From positions 131,529,251 through 131,593,250 of the forward strand of contig OY726557.1 of assembly GCA_963383645.1 (NCBI GenBank): a stretch of 64,000 bases of DNA, given 5' to 3'. The notes beneath the pieces were generated by a model. That model worked only from the letters and a program-made list of their open reading frames with translations. It was not told where the DNA came from and did not search any database. This stretch comes from Muscardinus avellanarius (Eukaryota > Chordata > Mammalia > Rodentia > Gliridae). Every line of letters begins with the position of its first letter. Within the stretch, counting starts at the first letter, position 1. The position numbers and the translations under genes are program-made. This document shows positions 1 through 11,602 of this stretch, in pieces.

Positions 1-1310
1 TAGAGGCCTGGAGGACTCTGATCCTGACATCACTGGCTGCAGCAAAGGCCTTGCCTTATGGGAGTCCCCGATCCTGGCCTCGCTGGCCCCCACACCAGCT
101 TAACCCCTCGGCTGGCTCTGATCCTGGCTTCAGAGGCCCCAGCACCAGCCTTGCCTCACAGCAGGCTCCGATCACAGCCTTGCTGACCCTGGCACCGGCC
201 TAACCCCTCAGCAGGCTCCTATCCTGGCCTCAGAGGCCCCAGCACTGGCCTTGCCTCACAGCAGGCTCTGATCCTGGCCTTGCTGGCCACAGCACCGGCC
301 TTACCCCTCAGCAGGCTCTGATCCCAGACTCAGGGGCCTCAGCACCGTCCTTGCCTCACAGCAGGCTCCGATCCTGGCCTCGCTGGCCCTGGCACCAGCC
401 TAACCCCTCAGCAGGCTCCGATCCTGGCCTTGGAGGCATCAGTAGTGGCCTTGCCTCGTGGCAGGCTCAGATCCCAGCCTCGCTGGCCCCGGCACCGGCC
501 TAACCCCTCAGCAGGCTCCATTCCAGGCCCCCAGCACCGGCCTTGCCTCATGGCTGGCTCCGATACTGGCCTCGCTGGCCCCAGCCTAACCCCTTGGCAG
601 GCTCTGATCCCAGCCTCAGAGGCCCCAGCACCGGCCTTGCCTCACGGCTGGCTCTGATCCCGGCCTTGCTGACCCCAGCACTGGCTTAACCTCTTAGCAG
701 GCTTCGATGCAGGCCTCGGAGGCCCCAGCACCAGCCTTGCCTCATGGTAGGCTCTGATCCCGGCCTTGCTGGCCCCGGCACCAGCCTTACCCTTTGGCAG
801 GCTCCAATCCTGGCCTCGGAGGTCCCAGCATTGGCCTTGCCTCGTGGCAGTCTCCAATCCTGGCTTCGCTGTCCCCAGCACTAGACTAACCCTTTGGCAG
901 GCTCCAATCCAGACCTCGAAGGCCCCAGCACTGGCCTTGCCTCACAGGAGGCTCCAATCCTGGCCTTGCTGGCCCCGGTACCGGCCTAACCCCTCTGCAG
1001 GCTCCAATTCAGGCCTCAGAGGCCCCAGCACCAGCCTTGCCTCAAGGCAGGCTCCAATCCCAGCCTCGCTGACCCTGGCACCGACCTAACCCCTCAGCAG
1101 GCTCTTATCCTGGCCTCGGAGGCCACAGTACCGGCCTTGCCTCATGGCAGGCTCCGATCCCGGCCTCGCTGGCCCCAGCACTGGCCTTTCCCCTCAGCAG
1201 GCTCCGGTCCCCACTTTGGAGGCCCCAGCACCAGCCTTGCCTCATGGAAGGCTCCAATCCTGGCTTTGCTGTCCCCGTCACCGGCCTCACCCCTCAGCAG
1301 GCTCTGATCT
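1..1310. repeat. GC-rich 50-bp VNTR with alternating monomer types
   Basis: About 26 tandem monomers. The landmark GCAGGCTC recurs at 161, 211, 261, 311, 361, 411, 461 and 511, giving an exact 50-bp period. Two monomer types alternate: one has CGCTGG in the middle and TAACCCCTCA near the end, the other CAGAGG or CGGAGG and TTGCCTCA. The higher-order unit is therefore 100 bp. A few units near 511-600 are shortened. The array runs off the left edge. Lack of stop codons creates spurious open frames on both strands. Confidence 0.92.
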
Positions 1311-1337
1311 GAGCACCCTCTTCACCCAGCAGGTTGT

Positions 1338-1840
1338 CCCACTTTCCCGAGAGTGCGTGGTGGTAGCATTCTGCCTCTGAGGTTATTTCTTCAAAAGTTC
1401 CAGGTGTATTGCATCAGAACTCTGCCTCCCCTGAGTACTGGCTGCTTCCATTGGTGCTGCCTCCACCATTTCAAATCTTTCCCAAGCTATTTTCCCACAC
1501 TGCATGTTGTCCAGTGTTCCTAAGCATGCGCAATGGTAGCATTTCACCTTTGGGGTAATTTCTTCAGAAGATCAGGGTAGGTTGGAGCCGATCTCTGCCT
1601 CTCCCAAATACAAGCCTCCACTGCCATCGTAACCACTGCTGCCCATACCACCTTCCTCCTAGGTCTCCGCTAAACTCTCTCCTTACAGGTGATGTCCAGG
1701 ATTCTCAAGGATGTAGAGGCAAAGCAGTCCTCTTTCGTGGGGAATTTTCCCAAAAGTTCCAGTTCGGTTGGATATGTTTTGTCTGCATCTCCAGTATTCT
1801 GGCTGCGGCCACAGTCATCTTGACCCCTTTCCAATATTTT
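1338..1840. repeat. Three diverged ~180-bp tandem repeats
   Basis: Three successive blocks (about 1338-1516, 1517-1695, 1696-1840) share the order: GGTAGCATT..GCCTNTG or its equivalent, a TTCTTCAGAAG/TTCNCAAAAGTTCC motif, a TCTGCCTCNCC segment, a CCATNNTNACC segment, and a terminal GTCCAG. They directly follow the 50-bp VNTR and are strongly diverged from one another, so the array is old. The third copy is cut off by a pyrimidine-rich tract ending in a T-run. Confidence 0.7.
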
Positions 1841-2099
1841 TCTTTTCTTTTTCCTTTTCCTTTTTTTTTTTTTTTAATAAGAGAAGACAGTATGTGTGGT
1901 TTGAGGAAGTTGTGCCTATCAGGCACTCGGTAGCAATGAATTTTTTTTTTCTTTCCTCACTTCCAAAAGTGGAGTTCAACAGTCTCACTGCGCAGAGCAG
2001 AATCTGCTGTTCTAAGCACACCACGAGCTGGTGTAGCACAGCAGAGCTGGGTTCCTCTGTAACCATGGTTAGGTCTCCTGTTTGGTATCAGGCCTCCTG

Positions 2100-2400
2100 G
2101 AACTTGGGCTTGGCCTCCTGCCCGACACCATGCCTTCCCGGGGGTAGACCGGGCTGCCTGCCCCCCGCCCAGGGCCCAAGGCCTTGTAGCCTGGACCTCC
2201 GGACCTTCCGGGGGGCAGGCGTGCTCTGTTTACCCCTGCCCAGGGGCCCAGGCCCGGTCCTTCCCGGGGACAGTCATGCCCGCTCGATCCCTGCCTGGGG
2301 GCATAGGGTCCTTCCGGGGGCCAGGCGTGCCCCGCTCGACCCCCACCCGGGGGCCCAGGGTCCTGCGGCCCGGCCCGCCTGAACCTTCCTGGGGGCTATC
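2100..2400. repeat. GC-rich degenerate tandem block
   Basis: Imperfect repeats of roughly 60 bp built on CTTCCGGGGG, CAGGCGTGC and CCCGGGGGCCCAGG motifs. It is the most CpG-rich stretch of the window and differs in unit from the VNTR at the left edge. Confidence 0.65.
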
Positions 2401-2423
2401 CTGGAACTTTTAAAAACAAAGCC

Positions 2424-2430
2424 TATATAT
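2424..2430 (+). promoter_or_regulatory. TATA-like box after the GC-rich block
   Basis: AAAGCCTATATATGG lies just downstream of the GC-rich tandem block, resembling a TATA box of a retroelement or LTR promoter. The position is suggestive only. Confidence 0.25.
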
Positions 2431-2960
2431 GGAAGCTAGGGAGAAAATAGTCATAGGAGGAACTCTAGATGAAGGAGAGAAACCCTAGATGAGCAAATAT
2501 AGAGGAATAACCACAGGTGACAGAGGAGGAGAGGGAAATTCCCTAATGTACAGAATGTACAGTCACCAACATATCAAAGTCAATCACCAAGCCAAACATG
2601 AGAAAGAGAGGGGGAGGGAACGGGGTGGGAACTGAGAAAGAGCTAAAGGAGTGATGTGTGCATGTATTCCGCTACCATTTTGTTTCCCATTAAGATATAC
2701 AACTATGCCGGGCGTGGTGGTGCACACTTGTAATTCCTGGGCTTGGGAGGCAGAGACAGGAGGATCGTGCAGGTTCATAGCCAGCCTCACTAGCTTAAGA
2801 GACCCTGTTTCCAAATAAAATATAAAGTAGGTCTGTGAGTGTAGCCCAGAGGTAGAAGGGTTCCATCCCCAGTATCACCAAAAAAAAAAAAAAAAAAAAA
2901 AAAATGTACAACTACAATGCACCAATAAAAAAGGAAAGGAAAGGAAAAAAGCACATGGCT
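2430..2960 (+). mobile_element. L1-like 3'-terminal module, copy 1 (split by a SINE)
   Basis: Contains GGGAAATTCCCTAATGTACA, CATATCAAAGTCAATCACC, a GGGGAGGGAACGGGGTGGGA purine tract and the terminal CTACAATGCACCAATAAAAA followed by an A/G tail. Homologous to 40180-40406 and, in reverse, 43807-43905. The A-rich 3' terminus indicates a non-LTR retrotransposon 3' end. A B1-dID SINE splits it at 2707-2904. Confidence 0.75.
2707..2904 (+). mobile_element. B1-dID SINE
   Basis: Starts GCCGGGCGTGGTGGTGCAC and ends in a 24-A tail after a CCCCAGTATCACC terminus. The flanks TACAACTA (2698-2705 and 2907-2914) form a target-site duplication, so the insertion post-dates the host element. Confidence 0.92.
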
Positions 2961-5518
2961 GCTGGTGACTTTGGGAGAGAATGGGACAGGAGAAAGAGGA
3001 AATGGGAAGAGGTGGATGTGGGTGTGAGGAGGAGGAGGCAGCAGTGGCGATGGTAATTTAACTAAGTGATAAAAGATGGAAATGGGGCTGTGCACATTGC
3101 TGCAGGCAGAGCTCAACCCCAGAGTCCAGTGTGTTGGATTTGGACAGGCTTCGGGATGTGAGCTGGTGATTTAGAGCACTGGAGGAAATGCTTTTCAATC
3201 TGTAGAGACATCTGTCTCTGTACCGAATCCCAGCTTGCTTTCCTTTCTTCCTATTTATTCGCTTTTCAGGAAATCTTTCGGAACATTTGCTATGTGCTGG
3301 GTACTGGGGACACAGACAGCCGCATTTCTCCCCATCTTGAAGCTTCCGGTTTGGCAGCAGCCGCTTTGCCTGTCTGAGCACCAGTCGGTTAGTCTTTTTT
3401 TTGAAATCTAACTTCCCTCACAGGGTTTGATGGAGGCTGAGGCCCAGAGCGGCTAGTTGGAGAGGTGCTTGTCCACCATGAACCTACTGTGAGATGCGAG
3501 GGCAGGCAAGGAGGGATATGCTGAAGAAGGAAAAGCAGTCATCACTGTGGCCCTGCCCCAATGGCCTTTCAATGAAAAGATCAAAAGACAGATAAAGGCT
3601 TATTAAATTAGACAAATCTAGCCTGGAGATGAGTAGGCACAATATAGGGAGGGCATGATACAGCCATCTTCAAAGGCTTGAAGGAAATAATAAAAGAGAA
3701 GGGGTCGATAAATCCATCACAGCTCCAGAAGACACATTCACAGTGCTGGCTGGCAGCTCTAGGAAAAGTAACTTGAGCTTGTTGTAAGGTAAAATGATCC
3801 CAAACATAGAGCTGTCTAGAAATTTAGAGCTGTCTCTTGAGGTAATGAGCTCTCTGTCCCTGGAGATAGACAAGCAGCATCTGCACAGATCTATCTGCTT
3901 GCAATGCTGCAGAAGAGGCAGCTGCACCATGTAGAAGGTGTGCTGGCCTCGTTTTCAACTGCTCTTTTCATTGTAATATTTTGTGACTCTGCAAAACACA
4001 AAACAACGTTATTTTTAAATCCACAGCCACTTTTTAATATGGGGACTCCTTTCCTGTTTTATTTATTTATTTATTTTTGTAAAACAGAGAGCCAAAACCT
4101 TCTAATGACCTTCCCTTCATTACTGCCTTAGTAAGACCATTCTGAGGCACATTTCCCCTTCAGTTTTCACCCAAGAAACTCTGGGGCAATGGGGCCTAGT
4201 GCTTTATGAGCAGGATCATTGAGCATGCATCCTGGGCTTCAGTTTATTGATTGATTTTTAGAAGGTACTCTGAGGTCTTAATTGATTCTTATTTCTCTTT
4301 CTTAGTTGTTAGAGACATGGATTAGAAGCCAGGGCACACACAGACAGAAGAATGCTATACCTTTGCTGGTAGAAAAGATGCAGATTTGGGGTGGGGGTAG
4401 GGTGCTGCTCTTTGAGTCCCCCCTGGAGCGATTCTGGCAATGCTGGGGATAGCAGCTCTAAGAGCAGTGGGCCTGACTGGCTGAAGCCCGAGCATCCAGT
4501 CGGCTTTCCTGGAAGTCAGCTGAGATTGTTTATGGCCACTGTAGACCACAGCCTCGGAGCCCCTCTGTGGGTATGCCATCTGTGTTGGGTTAGACATGGC
4601 TTGTGAATCTGATCCTTGAAGGTCCTGGGTAGCTTGAGGGGTAGGCGGTGAGGTGGGAAACATTTCTCTGGCTTGGGTGAGGTGCCCACATCTCCAGGTC
4701 TATGTCCAGGGGGTGGGCCAGTGCCACCTGGCAGGCTACGCACGGCTGCCACCTTCTGGAACTTGCTGTCATCTGTCAGCTGCTGAGCCTTTGATGGTGA
4801 GAGCAGGGATAGGAGCACTGCAGGGAGGGAGGGATGTGAACAACTGGGTGTTCCTGCTCTCACTCTGGAAGTGCCACGCTGGAGGTGGCTGTATCTCTGG
4901 GTGACAGGGGTTTCATGTCAGTGCGTTCTTGCTTTAGTACAGGTTGGCTTCCCTCTGAGAATAGGCTTGAGTCCCCAGCAGGTCTACAATACCAAGATCA
5001 ATATCAGGAAAGGGAGAGTCCTTACTGGTGTACTTGATTTATCATGCCCTTCTTCTCACATTTATCATGCCCCAAGTTATTAACACTACTGCATTTTTCC
5101 AAGTACATTCTTTTTCTGTCTCAGAAGATGCTATTGCTGGCTGCTCAGAGGGGTAGCATGTCCTGGTAGTTCTGTGATAACAGAATCTGCTGTGGTGAAG
5201 AAAGGATACTAAGACACAATCCCTTTCTCAAGACTCTTGGGGACTCTAGAGCCAAGAGAACAGTGAGGCTGGCTGATTATCTTCTTTGGCTTTTGCTTCA
5301 GATGTGTTCATGATCCCCAAGGAAGGAGGTCAGCTGTTGGTCAATGACCTATGACAGTGTCTGACAGCCTTCACTGGCTGGCTCAAAACATGCTGGGCCT
5401 TTGATAGATTCCTGAAAGAATCCTTTCCCTCTTGAGCTTGATTTGTGTGTCTCCATCACTATGATACCTTGGTCTTGCCTCATACTTGATGCAATCTGAT
5501 TGGAACCTTAACTCTTAA
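2961..5518. other. No recognisable gene or repeat
   Basis: Unique-looking sequence. Short open frames here have no family resemblance, no supported splice structure and no codon bias I can detect. A short ATTT-rich tract is at 4060-4075. Confidence 0.5.
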
Positions 5519-5648
<130 letters not shown>

Positions 5649-5846
5649 AGTACTGGGGATGGAACCCAAGGGCATTCTACCTCTAAGCTATACCCCTAAG
5701 GCCTATTTTTTATTCTTTATTTTGAAACAGGGTCTCACTAGGTTGCAAAGGGCCTCACTAAGTAGCTGAGGATATCTGTGAACCACCATCCTTCTGTCTC
5801 AGCCTCCCAAATGCTGGGATTACAAGAGTACACCACCACACATGGC
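5649..5846 (-). mobile_element. B1-dID SINE
   Basis: Reverse orientation: TACTGGGGATGGAACCCAAG opens the ID-like half, GAAACAGGGTCTCACTA is the linker region, and GGATTACAAGAGTACACCAC closes the B1-like half. Confidence 0.9.
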
Positions 5847-5918
5847 TTTTTTTCACTTAAACTCTTGATGCAATCCTTTTTAACTTTTGCATGTGTGCAT
5901 GTGTAAATGTGTGTTTGT

Positions 5919-6089
5919 AGAGATTGAACCCAGAGGCATTCTACATTTGTGCTATACCCCCAGACCTATTTTACTTTTTATTTTGAAACAGGATCTTTCT
6001 AAATTGCTGAGGCTAGCCTTGAACCTGCGATCTTACTGTTTCATCCTCCCAAGCACTGGGATTACAGGTGTGTGCCATCACTCCTGGCT
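5919..6089 (-). mobile_element. B1-dID SINE, diverged
   Basis: Second reverse copy 70 bp from the previous one: AGATTGAACCCAGAGGCATT, TTTTGAAACAGGATC, GGGATTACAGGTGTGTGCC. Confidence 0.88.
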
Positions 6090-6734
6090 GACTTTTGCAC
6101 ATTTATTACACTCTGTCAAAGTTTCTCTGAGGTCCCAGAGCAATTGGGTTCTAGACAAAATGCCAAGAACTATCCTCCAAACCCACAGGTGGGTATAGAC
6201 AGGAAATCTCTTAATTGCCAAGGAACCTATTTGCAAGTGGGTCATGGAGGCTGAGTGGCCTTGCTGGCAGGCCTGGACCAAGGGAGCTCTTGAGGCGCAG
6301 TGTGTCCCACAGCTCTGCCGTTGGACCTGGTCCTTTGGCTAGGGCTGGAACTCAGGCAGCTGGCCCAATTCAGTGGTGGCCTCTGGCCTCCACACAAAGT
6401 CTCTGTCATGAAACTTGGCAAGGGGCTGCTTAATCCTTTCTGTTACTTTAGGCTAAAGGTCAAGGAAAGAAAGAGTTCCGGTTGGCTTGTCTGGAAAAGT
6501 AGATTGAGGCATATAAGGTGTGATTTCAGTAGCTGTGGAGTTTTAGGTGCGAGAAGAGAAGAGGGGAATGCATGTCTGCTTCTGGTCACAAAAGGAGCCA
6601 GATGCAGTGTGGGGTTGAGCAGTATGACCCAGCACAAAGAAAATACTGAAGTTTAAAGACCAGGCATATGCAGAGGCTAAAGAACTCAGCTTGGGTAGGA
6701 GATTTGTTCAGACCAGTGTTGAGAGACTTCTTGT
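6090..6734. other. No recognisable gene or repeat
   Basis: Unique-looking sequence; nothing identifiable. Confidence 0.45.
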
Positions 6735-7160
6735 TATGGTTAGATATAGAATGTCTCTTGAAGAGTTCATGTATTGATGCTCAGAGCTGATATAATCAAG
6801 CAATGAAGACTATAATCTCATCAGGGTGTGAAGGCCATTGTAATGGATTCACTGGGCCATAACCTAGGCAGGGGGGTTTGTCTGGAGAAAGTGGGTCTCT
6901 GGGGTGTGGCCTTAGGGACTGTGCTTTTGTCTTTGAGTCCCATTGCTTGCTGACTCTCTTGCTCTTAGCCTCCATGATGTGAAAGCAGAGCCCTTGTTTT
7001 TTTCTTCTCCCTGCTTCCCACCGCTGTGCCCTGAGCTCTGCAGAGCTGTCCTGACCTAAACTCTGGAATCTCTGAACAAAGTGTCAGCAAAAAATATCCT
7101 TTCCTCTAAGGTTGTGTGGACAGTTGTTTTGGATTATAGCAGAGAGAATGTTGACTGAGG
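6735..7160 (+). mobile_element. LTR-like repeat, probably ERVL-MaLR
   Basis: Begins GTTATGGTTAGATATAGAAT and contains CTCCATGATGTGAAAGCAGA and GTTGTTTTGGATTATAGCAG near the end. Clearly homologous along its length to 49750-50210. Solo-LTR-like size and a TGTTATGGTTNGAATAT-type start suggest a MaLR LTR; the subfamily is not determined. Confidence 0.7.
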
Positions 7161-7274
7161 CACTCTTCGTAAGTCTTAGAGATGGTGTATTCCCCAAAGG
7201 CAGTGATCGCATCATATTTATTTGCATTCCCTCACATGAACCAGTACTTTGCACATAGTCAACAGACTAGCGCT

Positions 7275-7485
7275 GGGGTTGAAAGCACTGAGGTCAGTCC
7301 CTGCTCTATGACTTAGCTCTGTGGCTTAAGCAGCTTAATCCTCTCTGTGCCTCGGTGTGCTTCTCTGTTAAATGGGAATATAATAGCACCTGCTGTATAA
7401 GACTCTTGCAAGGGTTAAATGAGATGATAAGTATATTCCCGTATCTGGCACACTTGCTGTTAGTCTTGGACACATGCTAGTATTG
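7275..7485 (+). mobile_element. MIR element
   Basis: Diverged match to the MIR core and tail: ATGACTTAGCTCTGTGGCTT, CTCTCTGTGCCTCGGTGTGC, TTAAATGGGAATATAATAGC, GGGTTAAATGAGATGATAAG. Confidence 0.85.
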
Positions 7486-7759
7486 GTTGAAGAAATAAAA
7501 TTCTCATAGACTTATAATGTAAGATGGCTGTTTTTAGTTTTGGGCCCTTTGTCACTAGCGCTTAACTTTATCCTTGTATTTATCACCCCATTTCATGTGG
7601 CAAGCTTTAGAGTTATTAAATCATATCACCAAGGTATCTCAGAAGGATAGCCTATATGCTGAAAATGCTTGCACCTCAAGGCAGTTATCTAGGAGAGGAT
7701 CTGCACTATGCAATATTTTTCACACAAGCCCTGCTCAGGGCTAACACTTGCAACTCTCT

Positions 7760-7774
7760 GCAGTGGGTGGCGCT
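7760..7774 (+). promoter_or_regulatory. CTCF-like motif (plus)
   Basis: GCAGTGGGTGGCGCT agrees with the core CCASYAGRKGGCGCT at 13 of 15 positions by my alignment. It lies in unique sequence between a MIR and a SINE. Occupancy cannot be read from sequence. Confidence 0.4.
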
Positions 7775-9458
7775 GTAGCTGCCGGGTCAGTGCTGGGTTA
7801 TCTTGCTCAGCCCACACTGCACCTGGCTTCCTTGTGTCCAGAGGTCAGCTTGCAGCCCATGGCTTGCCAGGGTTAGCGTAGCCACTTGGGACACAGACCA
7901 GAATGCTGCTTACTATCTTCTCAGACACTTGTATTTAGCCCTGGGCCTTGCTGGTCCTCTGCCCTGGCTGCCCGAGAAGGTGGCCATAGGATACAGGGAA
8001 TTCCAAGCCAGGTGTTCAGGGCAGTGCTGAAAATGAACGTCCAAACACCAAGTGGAGGATGGAGAGAATGCTGTGACAGAAAGCCTGGGCTCAAAGCAAC
8101 CACTGACAAGAGGTAGACAGAGTGGGCTGAGCTGGCCTCTCCCATCACTGTCTTGCCTGCACTCAGCTTCTTTGCGGGGCAGGGGCAGGCACTGGCCTCA
8201 GCTCCTTTGCCAAGTCCCTTGGCTTCCCTCGGTTGCCTGTGGAATCCGAGAGGGATGATCACCGGCCCAGCTGTTAGGAATCATTTTGAATATGAAAACA
8301 ATTAAGCTGGGCAAGAAGCCCACCTCCAAATCCTGTCCTCTCCTCTGCAGCCTCAGCCTATTGTTCTCCTGTATCCCTTCCCCAGTCACCTTTTCTGTGC
8401 ATCCGTCCACAGATTGGCTGAGAACCTCTGCCAAGAGTGCGCTAACTCCAAAGGCACCCGCTCAGCCCTGCAGCTATGGAGACTCTGGGGTGCTGAGGGA
8501 AGGGGCAACTGGGTCCTGGAGGCATCTTCCCCTGGAGGTCTGGCTAGGCTCAGTCCAAGTGCTGGACATCTGCACAACACTGCCCAGCAGTGAGCTTCCC
8601 TGGACTTGTCCTTCTGCCTCTCTGTACAGATTTGGAAACTGAGGTATGAGTCAGGAAGACCGTGAGCAGCTTGACCATCCAACCCCCAGTAGCCCCTGAA
8701 GCTGCAGTCCAGGGTGCAGCACTGTATGTGAAGCAATTCCTTGGCTGGTGTGGGTCCCCGCTGGCAGGGAGGGATAGGCTGAAGGAGGACCTGGAGCCAG
8801 AGGGGGCCTCGGGCTTTGAACCCAACTGGGGAAACCGTGTCAGGGGGTGATGGTGACAGCTTTTTGTTTCTTCCAGGGCTTCTGAACTCCTCTGGGTGGT
8901 GTCTGTGCCCTCATTTCCCTCACACTGGTGTCTAGGGCCATGGTACAGTGACCTCTCAGCAAATCCACCTCGTTTGGCCACTGATGATGCTCACTTTCTT
9001 CCGGCAACACTAGGGTGGGGGCTCCCAGGCTCTGCAGAGCCCCTCTGCTCTACTTCCTAAATAAGACCTGGGGGCTGGAGCCAGGGACTTGAGAATGCAC
9101 GTCACCTGGGCTGCTGCCCACTGCCCTCCTGTCTCTACTCATGTGTGGCCCTCTCGCCACACCTCCTGTCCTCTCCCCCATCCATCCACTCTTCCTGTTG
9201 AGGCTCAGGTTCCTTCTTCCCTTGGGTTACTTGCCATAAGCATCAAAGTCTAAGGTTACAGAAACAAAATTCTAAAAGGGCTGGCTTCAGGCATCCACAG
9301 GGGAGAGGGAGGCCTGTCTTGGGGAAGGGGTGACAAGGGAGATGTGCAGAGGCAGGGGAAATGCCTGGGAGCCGAGCCTGGGAGCTCAGCTACTCGGCCA
9401 GCCTCTGAACCCACACCCCTTGCTATCTCTGAGGCAAGGAGGAGGGAAGTTCCTCCTC

Positions 9459-9481
9459 GAACCATGCCTGAGGCATGGTTC
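9459..9481. repeat. Inverted repeat, 10-bp arms
   Basis: GAACCATGCC and GGCATGGTTC separated by TGA, a perfect hairpin-capable palindrome. Confidence 0.8.
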
Positions 9482-9683
9482 CCATTGAGACCCCCTGGGG
9501 GTATGAAGGCCAAGGACAGGGTGCAGGGGGAGCTAGGGAAGTATCACTCACACCTCATAAATATGTACAGTCAGTTGGTATTAATCGAAAATTTTAAAAA
9601 ATGTTGAAAGGGATGGCAATATTCACTACTCTGATTCGATCATTACACATTGTATCCATGTATCAAATGATCACACTGTAAGA

Positions 9684-9889
9684 GCCAGGCTTGGTGGCGC
9701 AGGCTTGTAATCCCGGCATTTGGGAGGCTGACACAGGAGGATCGAAGGTTCATGGCCAGCCTCAGCTACTTAGTGAGGTTTTCTGCAACTTAGTGAGACC
9801 TTGTTTCAAAAATAAAGAATTAAAAAAAAAATAGGGCTGGGGGTATAGCTTGGAGGTAGAACGCCCCTGAGTTCCATCCTCAGTACTGC

Positions 9890-9917
<28 letters not shown>
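9684..9917 (+). mobile_element. B1-dID SINE
   Basis: GCCAGGCTTGGTGGCGCAGG start, GGGCTGGGGGTATAGCTTGG ID half, long A tail. The flanks ATCACACTGTAG/ATCACTTTGTAG look like a decayed target-site duplication. Confidence 0.92.
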
Positions 9918-9920
<3 letters not shown>

Positions 9921-11430
9921 CTTTGTAGCCCATAAATGTGTACAATTAAATGGTAATTAAGAAATATAACAAAGAAAAAGAAAGACAGCCTGGAGTGAAT
10001 TTCTTCTCAGCATATCACCTTACAGCAGTGGCAGTGTAGATCCCACCCTCTCTGTGAAGGCCGGACCCACCCACTTTCACAGCTGCCTGGGTGTGGCTGG
10101 GGACAGGCTGCCGGGATGTGGGAACAGATGATTTCAATTTAAGGCAGCATCTGGGGAGAATATTGTTCCACTTGCTCATTTTTCTTAGTCCTCTCCCACC
10201 CCTGAAACATGGTTTGATCAGAGGTGGACGAGAAAGGCCTGTGTCTTTAACAACTCCACTGCGAGAGAGAGGAATCAGAACAGAGAGCAGGCTGGGTTTT
10301 CATCTGGAGGGGGACACTCAGGTAAAGAAATGGAGGGCTAGCAAACACAGAGAGGGGCTCTGAACCAGCCATATGTCCTGGAGGTCCACCATCATCAAGG
10401 GTGGCACCTCAGAACCCTTGGAAAACACGGAGCATGGGGCAACGTTAAAGGTGATATGACTGGGAAACACACCTGCTCATTGCCTAGCTCCCACTAAACC
10501 AGCCCAGTCTCTGCAATTATTTTTGTGGTCAATATAAACCAAGCAGATGGATGCACCTAGATCTTTCTCTTTTTTGTGCAGTGCTTCCTGTTTAGTTCAA
10601 TGTCCTGTGCATGCTTGCTTCCCCTCTGGTGCTTCCAAAAAGGACTGTGCTCACTATCTCATCTTCCAAGGTCAAGGATCAGGAGCCCAATGAGCCACAC
10701 CAGTCAAGAGAGACCCTGGTCTAGACGCAGGTTTCATCTGAAGGGAGGAGATCTTCAGAAAAAAATTGAGGAAGGATTGCAGTCCAACCTCTACACCCAC
10801 TTGGAGTTTCTGAGAGAAACTATTGGCTGGAATTAGTGTCCCAGCCCATGGCCAGAATGAGATGTTCAGGAAAGGTGCTTGGAGGAGGTGTGGCATTTCT
10901 AGGAGGCATGCTGCCTGGAATGTTTGCAGTGTTTGGGACAGAGTAACCCTTATACTTCCCTGTGATTCTCATCCTGCCCGTTTCCTTGGAGATTCATATA
11001 CCAGCCCATCTCTGTGCCTGGCCAGAACTAATGGCCCTGGGTTGGAAAAATCCCCAAATGTGATCTCCTCCAAGCATTTTGCCCTTCACTGGGAACTCCA
11101 CTGAGTCTTTTAAAATAGATTGGATCCATATGTTTCTGATTCATTTACACTTAACTCATAGGAGTGTTCCCTTTTTTATGAGTGATTTGTTGTCTTAAAA
11201 TGCCTTTGCAGTCTTGTTTATAAGCTTCTTTTTCCCCTTAGAAACAAGATACCATGTCTCATCAAAGCATGTGTTAGGGGATTGCAGTAGAAGACACCTT
11301 CTAACTTTGGGTCTGGGTTCTTCTTTGGTTCACAAGAGGAAGTGCAGTGTTTTTCTGCAGAGCTGCTTGGTTTGGGTGTTGAAAGAGTCTCCTTTGCTCT
11401 GAACATGGGGCTGGGTATGGATATCTATAA
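9918..11430. other. No recognisable gene or repeat
   Basis: Unique-looking sequence without identifiable elements. Confidence 0.45.
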
Positions 11431-11434
11431 TCCT

Positions 11435-11602
11435 CCTTTTAAGTTAGAAACTTGGTGAGTCCTGTTTCTGAGTAGCAAAGTAACTTTGGGCCAAGTATTC
11501 GATCTCTTTGGACCACCAGCTCATCTTCTGTAAAATGAAGAAGATCATACCACCTACCTCACAGGGCCTTTGTAATGTTTGAAGTTGTCATAAAAGCACA
11601 AA
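11435..11602 (+). mobile_element. MIR element
   Basis: AACTTTGGGCCAAGTATTCG, CATCTTCTGTAAAATGAAGA and CCTACCTCACAGGGCCTTTG match the MIR core and tail order. Confidence 0.8.

Larger units (their letters stand above)
7486..9683. other. Moderately GC-rich unique region
   Basis: No interspersed repeat recognised. Several open frames of up to ~140 codons exist but overlap on both strands with no supported splice sites or family match. Holds a CTCF-like motif (7760) and an inverted repeat (9459-9481). Confidence 0.45.

Noticed and set aside
1..1310. CRISPR array or other repeat-spacer system
   Set aside because: Monomers are contiguous with no unique spacers, in a mammalian repeat context.
430..1380. 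Overlapping Pro/Leu/Ala-rich open frames on both strands
   Set aside because: They are translations of the 50-bp VNTR, which happens to lack stop codons. The reading is repetitive, on both strands, and frame drifts because 50 is not a multiple of 3.
1768..2382. 204-codon plus-strand open frame
   Set aside because: Spans a T-run and the GC-rich degenerate tandem block; low-complexity product with no domain, and high GC alone explains the absence of stops.
8386..8981. Overlapping open frames of 116-143 codons on minus
   Set aside because: Several frames overlap on both strands in GC-rich DNA, with no supported splice sites and no family resemblance.
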